NCBI GenBank assembly: GCA_903837525.1 | Contig: CAILUU010000026.1 | Coordinates: 1 to 64,000 of the forward strand | DNA from: an uncultured Bacteroidota bacterium | GTDB lineage: Bacteria; Bacteroidota; Bacteroidia; Chitinophagales; Chitinophagaceae | DNA: 64,000 nt | Direction of reading: 5' to 3' | Shown here: one piece after another, positions 9,526 through 18,333 of the stretch | How positions within the stretch are numbered: position 1 is the stretch's first letter | Layout: every line of letters starts with the position of its first letter | Translations under genes and position numbers: made by a program | Notes under the pieces: model-generated | Database searches by the model: none | Seen by the model: the letters and a program-made list of their open reading frames with translations, nothing else | Told to the model about the DNA's origin: nothing

Positions 9526-11265
9526 TCAGTATCCCTCTGCAGCATCTTCCCCTCTTTTATCACCAACTGCAATTATTTTTTTATTCTTTATCATTATCAA
9601 TTCAGTTCTGCCAATATTTCCACGGTTTGTAATTTTATAGCCCATTTTTTCTAATTGTTTTTTTGTTGCTGCATCAAAATCTCGTTCTACAAAAACTTCA
9701 TCAGGTAACCATTGATGATGAAACTTTGGTTTGTTTACCGCATCATTTGCATTCATACCAAAATCAATAACATTAACAATAGTTTGAAAAACACTTGTAG
9801 GTATAGTAGTGCCACCAGGAGTACCAACAACTAAATAAGGTTTATTATTTTTTAAAACTATAGTTGGCGTCATACTACTTAGCATTCTTTTGCCTGGTGC
9901 AATAGCATTTTTTTCGTTACCAATTGCTCCATACATATTAGGCACACCGGGCTTTACACTAAAATCGTCCATTTCATTATTTAAGATAAAACCAGCACCA
10001 CTAACTACCGTTCTACTACCATAGCCACCATTTAGTGTAGTAGTAACCGACACTGCATTTCCATAAACATCTACAATACTTAAATGAGTAGTTTCTTCGC
10101 TTTCTTTTACTAGACCTGCTTTTGTAATGCTACTTTTTCCTGCAATGGAAGGGTCATAATCTTTCATTCTTTTGGTAAGATATTGATGGCTTACTAAGGT
10201 TTTTACAGGCACTTTTACAAAATCGGGGTCGCCTAAAAATTCACCTCTATCTGCAAAGGCTCTACGTTCAACTTCTATAATTAGCTGTACACTTTGTTGT
10301 GTTTGAAATTTTAATTTACTAATATTTCTTTGTTCAATCATTTTAAGCATTTGTTGCATAATAATGCCGCCACTACTTGGTAAAGGCATAGTTATAATAC
10401 GATATCCCTTGTACATAAAATTATCTACAGGCCTTTCCTTAGCTGTATATTTTTCTAAATCTTCAAAATTAATTAGGCCTCCATTTTTTTGCATTTCTTC
10501 TACAATAAAACGTGCTGTTTCGCCTGCATAAAACCCTTTTTGTCCGTTATCTCTTATGCGTTTTAAGGTGTTGGCTAACTCTTTTTGTATCAGGGTATCT
10601 CCAAGTTTCCAGGCAACATCTTTTACAAAGGCAACTGGGCTAGTGTTTAATTTTATAAATTCATTTTTATTATCATTTAAAGATGCCGCTTCTCTTTTTG
10701 TAAGGGCAAAACCATTTTCGGCTAAATCAATGGCTGGTTGTATTAATTTATCAAATGGTAGTTTGCCGTATTTATGCGATGCAAACAAGCCTGCAACGGT
10801 ACCTGGCACACCTGCAGCCAAATGCCCATCTTGCGATAAGTTCATTTGTGGGTTACCGTTAGCATCCAAATACATATCTCTTGTAGCTTTTTCTGGTGCT
10901 TTTTCTCGGTAATCTATCGCAATGTTTTTACCGTTAGTTAAATGTGCAACCATAAAACCACCACCACCAATATTACCTGCACCTGGGTATACAACTGCAA
11001 GTGCTAACTGGGTTGCAATAGCAGCATCTATTGCATTGCCCCCTTGTTGTAAAATAGATAAACCTACTTTGCTTGCCAATGGATGTGCCGATACAACTGC
11101 ACCGTTTTTACATTCGATTTGTTTGGTAGATGTGTATTGGAATGCATTTATTTTAGTTTGACTATATAGATTTGTAGAAACAAAAAGGAAGCAGAAATTC
11201 AATAAAAAGACTTGATAAAAAAATACTGAGCAGCTTGTTTCTTTAAAACGAAATCCTCTTTGCAT
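9526..11265 (-). CDS. ggt: Gamma-glutamyltransferase
   Basis: Ntn-hydrolase that cleaves and transfers the gamma-glutamyl group of glutathione and related compounds in the periplasm. Residues 1 to about 35 form a signal peptide (VFLLNFCFLFVSTNLYSQ). The large subunit has GGNAIDAAIATQLALAVVYP, GNIGGGGFMV and DYREKAPEKA. Autoprocessing should occur before the Thr of EETTHLSIVD, and the small subunit carries NAVSVTTTLNGGYGS, NEMDDFS, LSSMTPTIV and VGTPGGTTI. The length (579) is normal for the family. It has its own TATATTTG promoter element and is divergent from the M14 peptidase gene. Confidence 0.95.
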   Translation of the reverse strand: MQRGFRFKETSCSVFFYQVFLLNFCFLFVSTNLYSQTKINAFQYTSTKQIECKNGAVVSAHPLASKVGLSILQQGGNAIDAAIATQLALAVVYPGAGNIGGGGFMVAHLTNGKNIAIDYREKAPEKATRDMYLDANGNPQMNLSQDGHLAAGVPGTVAGLFASHKYGKLPFDKLIQPAIDLAENGFALTKREAASLNDNKNEFIKLNTSPVAFVKDVAWKLGDTLIQKELANTLKRIRDNGQKGFYAGETARFIVEEMQKNGGLINFEDLEKYTAKERPVDNFMYKGYRIITMPLPSSGGIIMQQMLKMIEQRNISKLKFQTQQSVQLIIEVERRAFADRGEFLGDPDFVKVPVKTLVSHQYLTKRMKDYDPSIAGKSSITKAGLVKESEETTHLSIVDVYGNAVSVTTTLNGGYGSRTVVSGAGFILNNEMDDFSVKPGVPNMYGAIGNEKNAIAPGKRMLSSMTPTIVLKNNKPYLVVGTPGGTTIPTSVFQTIVNVIDFGMNANDAVNKPKFHHQWLPDEVFVERDFDAATKKQLEKMGYKITNRGNIGRTELIMIKNKKIIAVGDKRGEDAAEGY

Positions 11266-11299
11266 AATAAGTGTTATTAGGGAATCATAAAATAATTAT

Positions 11300-11307
11300 C
11301 AAATATA
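11300..11307 (-). promoter_or_regulatory. -7 element (TATATTTG) for ggt
   Basis: TATATTTG on the minus strand, 34 bases before the ggt ATG. Full match to TAnnTTTG; no clear -33 TTG. Confidence 0.45.
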
Positions 11308-11378
11308 ACGATAAAACACTTTTGTTTAACGTAGCCTTTGCCCTTTTTTAGTTATTTTCGTTTGATATATTTAAACAA

Positions 11379-13877
11379 ATGAAAAAACTATTTTTAACTG
11401 CTTTTTTACAAACTTGTATTATACTATGTTTTGCCCAATTAAAAAGCCCAGACGAATTTTTAGGCTACCAATTAGGAATAAAATGGACTCCCCATTTTAA
11501 AATTGTTAATTACTTTAATTATACCGCTAGTAATTCGCCTTTTAATATGAGGTTAGAAAAATATGGTGAAACAAACGAGGGTAAAGATTTATTGTTAGCC
11601 ATCATCTCATCGCCACAAAATATGAGTAGGATTGAGGAGATAAGAAAAAATAATTTACGCTTAGCAGGTATTGAAAAAGGAAATGTATTTACCACAAATG
11701 CACCAACAATTGTTTGGTTAAGTTATAATGTACATGGCAACGAAACAAGCAGCAGCGAGGTGGCCATGAAGGTTTTATATGAATTAACAAATACAAAAAA
11801 TTTGGCTACTCAAAAATGGTTAGAGAATATAATAGTAATTATTGATCCTTGCCTTAATCCGGATGGTAGAGATAGATATGTTAACTGGTATAATAGCCAA
11901 GTTGGTAAAACACCTAATGCCAACGTTGATAGTAGAGAGCATAGTGAGCCTTGGCCTGGAGGGAGAACTAATCATTACAATTTTGATTTAAATAGAGATT
12001 GGGCTTGGCAAACACAAGTTGAAACGCAACAGCGATTAAAAAAATATAACGAATGGATGCCACAAATTCATTGCGATTTTCATGAACAAGGTATTAATAA
12101 TACCTATTATTTTGCTCCAGCGGCAGAGCCTTTTCATGAAGTGATTACACCATGGCAAAGAGATTTTCAAACAACGATTGGTAAAAATCATGCAAAGTAC
12201 TTTGATGCTAATGGTTGGTTTTATTTTACCAAAGAAATTTTTGATTTATTTTACCCATCATACGGTGATACCTATCCAATGTACAATGGAGCAATTGGTA
12301 TGACGTACGAACAAGCTGGGCATAGCAGCGGCGGATTAACAGTTATAAATAATGATGGAGATACCCTTACGTTAAAAGATAGAATTGCTCATCATTTTAC
12401 TACAAGTATGAGTACTATTGAAATGGCAAGTGTCTATCAAACTAAATTAATAAGTGAGTTTCAAAATTATTTTACTATAGCAAAAAATGTTGGGTACAGT
12501 AGTTATAAAAGTTTTGTTATAAAAGGGGATGATACGGTACGAAGAAATGCTTTTTTAAATACCCTAGAAAAAAATGGAATTGTATATACAAGTGTGGGCG
12601 CAGATAGAAATGTGTCTGCCAATGGATTTGAATACAATACAGGTAAAGAAAATGCTTTTAATATAACTAAAGGCGATATAATTATCCAAAGTAAACAGTC
12701 ACATTCTTCAATGGTAAAGGTTTTGCTAGAGCCGCAAACTAAATTGCCAGATAGTGCTACGTACGATATTACGGCTTGGAGTTTACCTTATGTATATGGG
12801 TTAAATGCGTTTGCTTGTAAAAACGAAATACCAAATGGGGAAGAAATTACAATTACAAAAATTAGTAATAGGCCAACAAGCTATGGCTATGCTTTTAAAT
12901 GGAGTGGTGTAAATGCAGCAAGTTTTTTGGGTAAACTTTTACAAAAAAACTGTGTGCTAAAATTTGCCGAGCAACCTTTTTTAATGGGGAATGAAAATTT
13001 TGAAAGAGGCACTATATTGGTATTGCCATCTACTAAAAATAATATGAATGACATTATGCAACTAGCTAGTGCAAACAGTATTCAATTGTATGATTTAAAT
13101 GGCGGCATGGTAAATAAGGGGTTTGATTTTGGGTCAGAAAAAAACCATTTACTTAAAAAGAAAAACGTGGTATTACTTACTGGTAAAGGGGTTGATGCTA
13201 ATGCTGCAGGCGAGGTGTGGCACTTTTTTGAGCAACAATTAAATTATCCTATTACGTTAATTAATGCTGATGAAATAAGTGATGTTAGTTTAAAAAATAT
13301 TGATGTGCTTATTTTACCTAATGGTAGGTATAAATTTTTAAGTGATAAAGATGTAAGTGCCGATTTAAAAACTTGGGTAAGGCAAGGTGGTAAAATAGTT
13401 GCTATTGATAATGCTGTTGCACAAATGGCAAATGGCGATTGGGGAATTAAAATAAAAAAGACTGAAGAAGAAAAGAAAGAGGATAAAAACATTTATGCCG
13501 ATGTAAAAAAATATGAAAACAGAAAAAGAGATGGTGTTGCTGGAACTATCCCTGGAGCTATTTATAAAGTAGAAATGGATGATACACACCCTCTTGCATT
13601 TGGGTACAACAAAAATTATTTTACATTGAAGCAAAACGATAATGTGTACGAGTTTATGAAAGATGGTTGGAATGTAGGTATAGTAAAAAAGGAAAACCAA
13701 GTTGCAGGTTTTGTGGGGAGTAAATTAAAAAATAAAATAAAAGATGGAACAGTATTAGCTGTTCAGCCAATGGGTAATGGCTCAATTATTTATTTTGCAG
13801 ATGACCCGATTTTTAGAAGCTTTTGGGAAAATGGTAAACTACTTTTTAGTAATGCAGTTTTTTTAGTTGGACAGTAA
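11379..13877 (+). CDS. M14 family zinc carboxypeptidase, exported
   Basis: Exported metallopeptidase of 832 residues. Residues 1-19 are a signal peptide (LFLTAFLQTCIILCFAQ). The M14 catalytic domain follows: zinc ligands His119 and Glu122 in HGNETSSSEVA, the substrate-binding DPCLNPDGRDRY segment, the third ligand in IHCDFHEQG (around 231-235) and GMTYEQAGH further on. Residues from about 480 form a large C-terminal region that includes a glutamine-amidotransferase-like fold (WVRQGGKIVAIDN), common in Bacteroidota M14 proteins. It is the first of three closely spaced co-oriented genes with a PIG-L deacetylase and a symporter, suggesting joint breakdown and uptake of a secreted-peptide or amino-sugar substrate (inference). 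Confidence 0.88.
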   Translation: MKKLFLTAFLQTCIILCFAQLKSPDEFLGYQLGIKWTPHFKIVNYFNYTASNSPFNMRLEKYGETNEGKDLLLAIISSPQNMSRIEEIRKNNLRLAGIEKGNVFTTNAPTIVWLSYNVHGNETSSSEVAMKVLYELTNTKNLATQKWLENIIVIIDPCLNPDGRDRYVNWYNSQVGKTPNANVDSREHSEPWPGGRTNHYNFDLNRDWAWQTQVETQQRLKKYNEWMPQIHCDFHEQGINNTYYFAPAAEPFHEVITPWQRDFQTTIGKNHAKYFDANGWFYFTKEIFDLFYPSYGDTYPMYNGAIGMTYEQAGHSSGGLTVINNDGDTLTLKDRIAHHFTTSMSTIEMASVYQTKLISEFQNYFTIAKNVGYSSYKSFVIKGDDTVRRNAFLNTLEKNGIVYTSVGADRNVSANGFEYNTGKENAFNITKGDIIIQSKQSHSSMVKVLLEPQTKLPDSATYDITAWSLPYVYGLNAFACKNEIPNGEEITITKISNRPTSYGYAFKWSGVNAASFLGKLLQKNCVLKFAEQPFLMGNENFERGTILVLPSTKNNMNDIMQLASANSIQLYDLNGGMVNKGFDFGSEKNHLLKKKNVVLLTGKGVDANAAGEVWHFFEQQLNYPITLINADEISDVSLKNIDVLILPNGRYKFLSDKDVSADLKTWVRQGGKIVAIDNAVAQMANGDWGIKIKKTEEEKKEDKNIYADVKKYENRKRDGVAGTIPGAIYKVEMDDTHPLAFGYNKNYFTLKQNDNVYEFMKDGWNVGIVKKENQVAGFVGSKLKNKIKDGTVLAVQPMGNGSIIYFADDPIFRSFWENGKLLFSNAVFLVGQ

Positions 13878-13908
13878 AGAATTATGAATTTAAAATTTAG
13901 AATTTAGA

Positions 13909-16497
13909 ATGAAAATAATAATAGTAGGTGTAATCGTATCTTTTTGTTTTATTTCTTTAGGGTTTTCACAAACACCCAAATACTACACATCATCAGAAAT
14001 TTTACAAAACATAAAAAAGCTAAATGTACTAGGCTCTGTTTTATATATTGCTGCACATCCTGATGATGAAAATACAAGGCTGTTAGGGTATTTAGCTAAT
14101 GAAAAATTATACCGTACAGGTTATTTAAGTTTAACAAGAGGTGATGGTGGTCAAAATTTAATTGGCGATGAGCAAGGAATTGATTTAGGCTTAATTCGTA
14201 CACAAGAATTATTAGCTGCAAGAAGAGTTGATGGTGCAGAGCAATTTTTTACTAGGGCATATGATTTTGGATATAGCAAAAGCCCAGAAGAAACCTTTAA
14301 AACCTGGGGGCAGAATAAAATTTTAAGCGATGTGGTTTGGGTTATACGATCGTTTAAACCAGACGTTATTATAACTCGTTTTCCCACAACTGGGGAGGGT
14401 GGACATGGACACCATACTGCTAGCGGTATTTTAGCAGAACAAGCCTTTGACGCAGCTGCCGATCCAACCAAATTTCCTGAGCAATTAAAATATGTAACCA
14501 CATGGCAAGCTAAAAGATTGCTTTGGAATACCTTTAATTTTGGAAGCATAAATACACAACGAGATGATCAGTTTAAAATAGATGTTGGGGTTTATAATCC
14601 TTTGCTTGGGAAAAGTTATGGCGAAATGGCTGCACAAAGCAGAAGCCAACATAAAAGCCAAGGATTTGGCGTGCCAAGCCAAAGAGGAACAAGTATTGAG
14701 TATTTTAAAACAATTAAAGGAATAGCTACTGTAAATGATTTATTTGATGGAATAGAAACGGATTGGGTAAAGACGTTTGGAATACAAATGCCCACTGCAA
14801 TGCCTCAAAATATAAAAGACCAAATTGACCAAATAGCTCAGACTTATTCAACAGCAAATCCAGAAAAGTCAATTAAAAATTTAGTGAATTTATATTTTTT
14901 TATAGAAAAAGAAGTAAAATTAGATCATTGGAAAAAAATAAAACTTTCTGAACTAAAAAATTGTATAGAACAATGTGCAGGGTTGTTTATGGAAGCTACA
15001 ACCAATACACCTTATGCAGTACAAGGCGATAGTTTAAAGTTAAATTTTGTAGTAAATAACAGAAGAGGAGATAGTATACAAAGTGCAGATGTTAAAATTG
15101 ATGAAGAGTTTTTAATTTTTGACCAGTTAAAGAAAAACGAAAATAGAGTAAAAACTTACAGCCATTATATACAACCTACTACAAAACTTACGCAGCCTTA
15201 TTGGTTGGTAGATGCTATGGATAAGGGTAGTTTTAACATTGCCGATCAAACACTTATTGGTAAAGCCGAAAACGAACCCATGAGTGTAGATTTTAGTATG
15301 ATGATAGAAGGAAAAGAATTTACGTTTACAAAACCTGTTCGGTATAAATATACAGATCCAGTTAAGGGAGAAATTTTTCAACCGGTGAATGTGGTGCCTT
15401 CTTTTTCTGTAAAATCAATTCCTGAAATTTCTTTTAATAAAACCTCAACCATCTGGGAAGTAAAATCATTTAAAGACAAAAATAATTTTGCAAAATACAT
15501 TTATACAAGTGATAAAAAATATTTGTGCAAACTAACTACAACTGATACTTTGCTTTCAAAAAATCAAATGATAAAATTGAGTACTGAATTTAGTTGGCTT
15601 CCGGTTCCTATGTTTGATAGTTTAGGAAATCTTAGTAATAAAGTTCAAAGTTATACTGACATTGCATATGATAAAGATGGTGAATCATATCAAAATCTTC
15701 GTGAAATAAATTATGATCATATCCCCTCAATTTTTTATGTAAAAAATGCAACTTTTACATTTATAGATTTAAGCTATAATAAAATCGGCTCTCACATAGG
15801 CTACATCGTTGGTGCAGGCGATAAAGTACCACAAGCTTTAGAGCAAATGGGATATAAAGTAACCTTATTAAAAGAAAGTGATATTACAGCCAACAACCTA
15901 AAACAGTTTGATGCCATTGTTACTGGTGTAAGAACATACAATACTAACGAGTGGATGAATAATGTATATGATGTATTGATGCAATATGTAAAAGATGGTG
16001 GCGTAATGCTTACTCAATATAATACTAGTAATCAAATTGGACCAGTAAAAGCAAAAATTTCGCCCTATCCATTTACCATAAGTAGAAATAGAGTTACAGA
16101 CGAAGAAGCTAAAGTAAATTTTTTACATCCCAATCATCCTGCATTAAATTATCCAAATAAAATAACTGAAAATGATTTTGAAGAGTGGATACAAGAACGA
16201 AGTATTTATAATGCCGAAAAAATTGATAGTAATTATAAACGTATTTTAGGCTTTAATGATTTTGGCGAAACACAAGAGCAAGATGGTAGCTTGATTATAG
16301 CCGATTATGGTAAAGGAAAATTTGTATACACTGGCCTAGCTTTATTTAGGCAATTGCCTGCCGGTGTGCCAGGTGCGTATAGATTGCTAGCTAATTTACT
16401 AGCCACAAAACAAACACCCGAAATTGAAAAACCTAAAACAAAAAAGCCAAATGTACCATTAACTAAAAGCAAAGTGGTTTTTAAAAATAAAAATTAA
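13909..16497 (+). CDS. PIG-L/LmbE family deacetylase with C-terminal amidotransferase-like domain
   Basis: Zinc-dependent N-deacetylase family acting on N-acetylglucosaminyl-type substrates. Residues 1-20 look like a signal peptide (SFCFISLGFSQ). The zinc motif AHPDDE is at about residues 49-54, followed by LTRGDGGQNLIGDEQG, RTQELLAARRVDGAEQFF and the distal ligand segment GEGGHGHHTASG. The family core is about 230-300 residues; here it is followed by beta-rich domains and a C-terminal ThuA/GATase-like part (LKQFDAIVTGVRTYNT, YVKDGGVMLTQYNTS). Only 31 bases separate it from the M14 gene, so co-transcription is likely. The substrate is not determinable from sequence. Confidence 0.88.
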   Translation: MKIIIVGVIVSFCFISLGFSQTPKYYTSSEILQNIKKLNVLGSVLYIAAHPDDENTRLLGYLANEKLYRTGYLSLTRGDGGQNLIGDEQGIDLGLIRTQELLAARRVDGAEQFFTRAYDFGYSKSPEETFKTWGQNKILSDVVWVIRSFKPDVIITRFPTTGEGGHGHHTASGILAEQAFDAAADPTKFPEQLKYVTTWQAKRLLWNTFNFGSINTQRDDQFKIDVGVYNPLLGKSYGEMAAQSRSQHKSQGFGVPSQRGTSIEYFKTIKGIATVNDLFDGIETDWVKTFGIQMPTAMPQNIKDQIDQIAQTYSTANPEKSIKNLVNLYFFIEKEVKLDHWKKIKLSELKNCIEQCAGLFMEATTNTPYAVQGDSLKLNFVVNNRRGDSIQSADVKIDEEFLIFDQLKKNENRVKTYSHYIQPTTKLTQPYWLVDAMDKGSFNIADQTLIGKAENEPMSVDFSMMIEGKEFTFTKPVRYKYTDPVKGEIFQPVNVVPSFSVKSIPEISFNKTSTIWEVKSFKDKNNFAKYIYTSDKKYLCKLTTTDTLLSKNQMIKLSTEFSWLPVPMFDSLGNLSNKVQSYTDIAYDKDGESYQNLREINYDHIPSIFYVKNATFTFIDLSYNKIGSHIGYIVGAGDKVPQALEQMGYKVTLLKESDITANNLKQFDAIVTGVRTYNTNEWMNNVYDVLMQYVKDGGVMLTQYNTSNQIGPVKAKISPYPFTISRNRVTDEEAKVNFLHPNHPALNYPNKITENDFEEWIQERSIYNAEKIDSNYKRILGFNDFGETQEQDGSLIIADYGKGKFVYTGLALFRQLPAGVPGAYRLLANLLATKQTPEIEKPKTKKPNVPLTKSKVVFKNKN

Positions 16498-16540
16498 TAG
16501 CAGTATAATTTATAACTTATAATTCATAACTCACAACTAA

Positions 16541-18169
16541 TTGAGCTCACTCGACTGGTTTATATTAATCACAATCCTAACTGGCATCATAGCGTATGGT
16601 GTTTACAAAAGCCGTACAACAAAAAATTTAGATGGTTATTTTTTAGGCAATAGGCAAATGCCCTGGTACATCATTTTGCTAGGTATAATGGGTACACAAG
16701 CAAGTGCAATTACTTTTTTAACTGGGCCAGGCCAAGCCTATAGCGATGGGATGCGTTTTGTACAATATTATTTTGGTTTGCCTTTAGCCATGCTAGTTAT
16801 AGCTTTTGTATTTGTACCAGCTTTCAACAAATTAAAAATTACAACAGCCTACGAATTTTTACAAAATAGATTTGATGTAAAAACAAGAACACTTACCTCC
16901 TTCTTATTTTTAGTAAGTAGAGGCTTAAGTACGGGTATAAGTGTGTATGCACCCGCTATTGTGTTAAGTACATTATTTGGTTGGAATATTTACATCACCA
17001 ATATATTAATGGGAGGGTTTTTAATTATTTACACCGTAACTGGTGGGGCAAAAGCAGTAGCACATACCCAAAAAATTCAAATGTTATTAGTGTTTACAAC
17101 GCTAGGACTAATTATATATTCGGTAATAAAATTATTACCAGATGGGCAAACCATAGCCCAAGCCCTAAAACAAGCAGCTACGTATGGAAAAATGAATACC
17201 ATAACTACAGGTTTTACCGATAAAGGCTTTAATTGGAACGATAAGTATAATATTTTTAGTGGAATTATAGGAGGCTTTTTTTTAGCACTCAGTTATTTTG
17301 GAACAGATCATAGTCAAGTAGGTAGATATATTACAGCCAAAAGTACAAAAGAAAGTAAAAGGGGTTTACTCTTAAATGGCTTAGTAAAAATTCCAATGCA
17401 GTATATTATTTTAATGTTGGGGGTTTTTACATTTTTATTTTACATAAATAACAAAGCACCTATTTATTTTGATAATGTAAAGCAAGAAAAAGCGTTTGCC
17501 ACTAGTTATAAAGATGAACTAATAGCAAAAGAAAAAAAGTATACCATTTATTTACACGAAAATAATATTGAGGCTGCAAATAAAAGCAGAGAGGAGTATA
17601 AAGCCATATTAAAAAAAGCGTTGCCTAACGAAGATGTTAGTGATACTAATTTTGTTTTTTTACGCTTTGCCATGGACTATTTTCCAAAGGGCCTAATTGG
17701 GTTATTTATTGCAATTTTATTTTTATCGGCTTGGGGAAGCATAGCAGCAGCCTTAAACTCTTTAGCGGCTTGTACCGTTGTTGATTTTCATCAACAATTC
17801 TTTAATAAAAACTTATCTGAGGAGCAAAGTTATAAAACAGCAAAATGGTACACATTAGGCTGGGGCTTATTTTGCATAGTTGTTGCTATGTTTGCCACCA
17901 ATATTGGTACTAGCTTAATTGAAACGGTAAATATTTTAGGATCCTTATTTTATGGTGTTATTTTAGGTATTTTTTTAATTGCTTTTTTTGCTAAAAAAGT
18001 AAAGGCTAATGCAACTTTTATTGCTGCTATTCTTTCCGAAATTTTAGTAATTTCCATCTATAATTTAGAAGTTGTTTCTTTCCTATGGTTAAATGTAATA
18101 GGAGCGTTGTTGGTTATTTTTATTGGAGTTATACTGCAGTTGTTTAGTAAGAAAAGCATAAAAATATAG
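16541..18169 (+). CDS. Sodium:solute symporter (SSS family)
   Basis: Sodium-coupled transporter with the LeuT-like fold, 542 residues and about 13 membrane segments. The N-terminal DWFILITILTGIIAYGVYKSR, GYFLGNRQMPWYIILLGIMGTQASAITFLTGPGQAY and GGAKAVAHT blocks are typical of SLC5-type proteins. A hydrophilic loop of about 60 residues (VKQEKAFATSYKDELIAKEKKY...) interrupts the helices before FPKGLIGLFIAILFLSAWGSIAAALNSLAA. The start is TTG at 16541, just after an AT-rich spacer of repeated ATAACT/ATTCATAAC units. As third gene behind the M14 and PIG-L genes it may import their product; the substrate is unknown. Confidence 0.88.
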   Translation: MSSLDWFILITILTGIIAYGVYKSRTTKNLDGYFLGNRQMPWYIILLGIMGTQASAITFLTGPGQAYSDGMRFVQYYFGLPLAMLVIAFVFVPAFNKLKITTAYEFLQNRFDVKTRTLTSFLFLVSRGLSTGISVYAPAIVLSTLFGWNIYITNILMGGFLIIYTVTGGAKAVAHTQKIQMLLVFTTLGLIIYSVIKLLPDGQTIAQALKQAATYGKMNTITTGFTDKGFNWNDKYNIFSGIIGGFFLALSYFGTDHSQVGRYITAKSTKESKRGLLLNGLVKIPMQYIILMLGVFTFLFYINNKAPIYFDNVKQEKAFATSYKDELIAKEKKYTIYLHENNIEAANKSREEYKAILKKALPNEDVSDTNFVFLRFAMDYFPKGLIGLFIAILFLSAWGSIAAALNSLAACTVVDFHQQFFNKNLSEEQSYKTAKWYTLGWGLFCIVVAMFATNIGTSLIETVNILGSLFYGVILGIFLIAFFAKKVKANATFIAAILSEILVISIYNLEVVSFLWLNVIGALLVIFIGVILQLFSKKSIKI

Positions 18170-18226
18170 TTGCTTTATGTCTATTTTTAATAAGTTCTTC
18201 AAATTATAATACACCTTGTTCTAGTT

Positions 18227-18251
18227 CCCTCTCCTTTGGAGAGGAGTAGGG
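18227..18251. repeat. Intergenic CCCTCTCC hairpin
   Basis: CCCTCTCCTTTGGAGAGG inverted repeat (6-7 bp stem) followed by AGTAGGG. It resembles palindromic CCTCTCC spacers also seen at 41257-41290 and 50014-50046, so it looks like a dispersed intergenic element rather than a terminator (no T-run). Confidence 0.5.
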
Positions 18252-18300
18252 TGTGAAGTAGTGAGTATTAAAAATTAAAACAAAATAACTCTTTACGTCT

Positions 18301-18329
18301 TTGCGACTCTTCGGTAAACATTACCTTTG
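18301..18329 (+). promoter_or_regulatory. mnmE promoter (TTG-N18-TACCTTTG) almost touching the ATG
   Basis: TTG at 18301-18303 and TACCTTTG at 18322-18329 fit the Bacteroidota promoter. The mnmE ATG is only 4 bases past the -7 element, so the transcript should begin at or within a few bases of the start codon, giving a leaderless or nearly leaderless mRNA. Confidence 0.6.
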
Positions 18330-18333
18330 TGCC

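Noticed and set aside
9438-9632. Plus-strand ORF MSGTFPKRKLDLVKRL... (64 aa)
   Set aside because: Its second half is antisense to the ggt C terminus and the first half has no family pattern or promoter; a chance ORF.
13885-13908. AATTTAAAATTTAGAATTTAGA tandem motif before the PIG-L gene, and similar ATTCATAACT runs at 16510-16540 and 32349-32372
   Set aside because: Simple AT-rich spacer repeats of a kind common between Bacteroidota genes; no evidence of a regulatory site.
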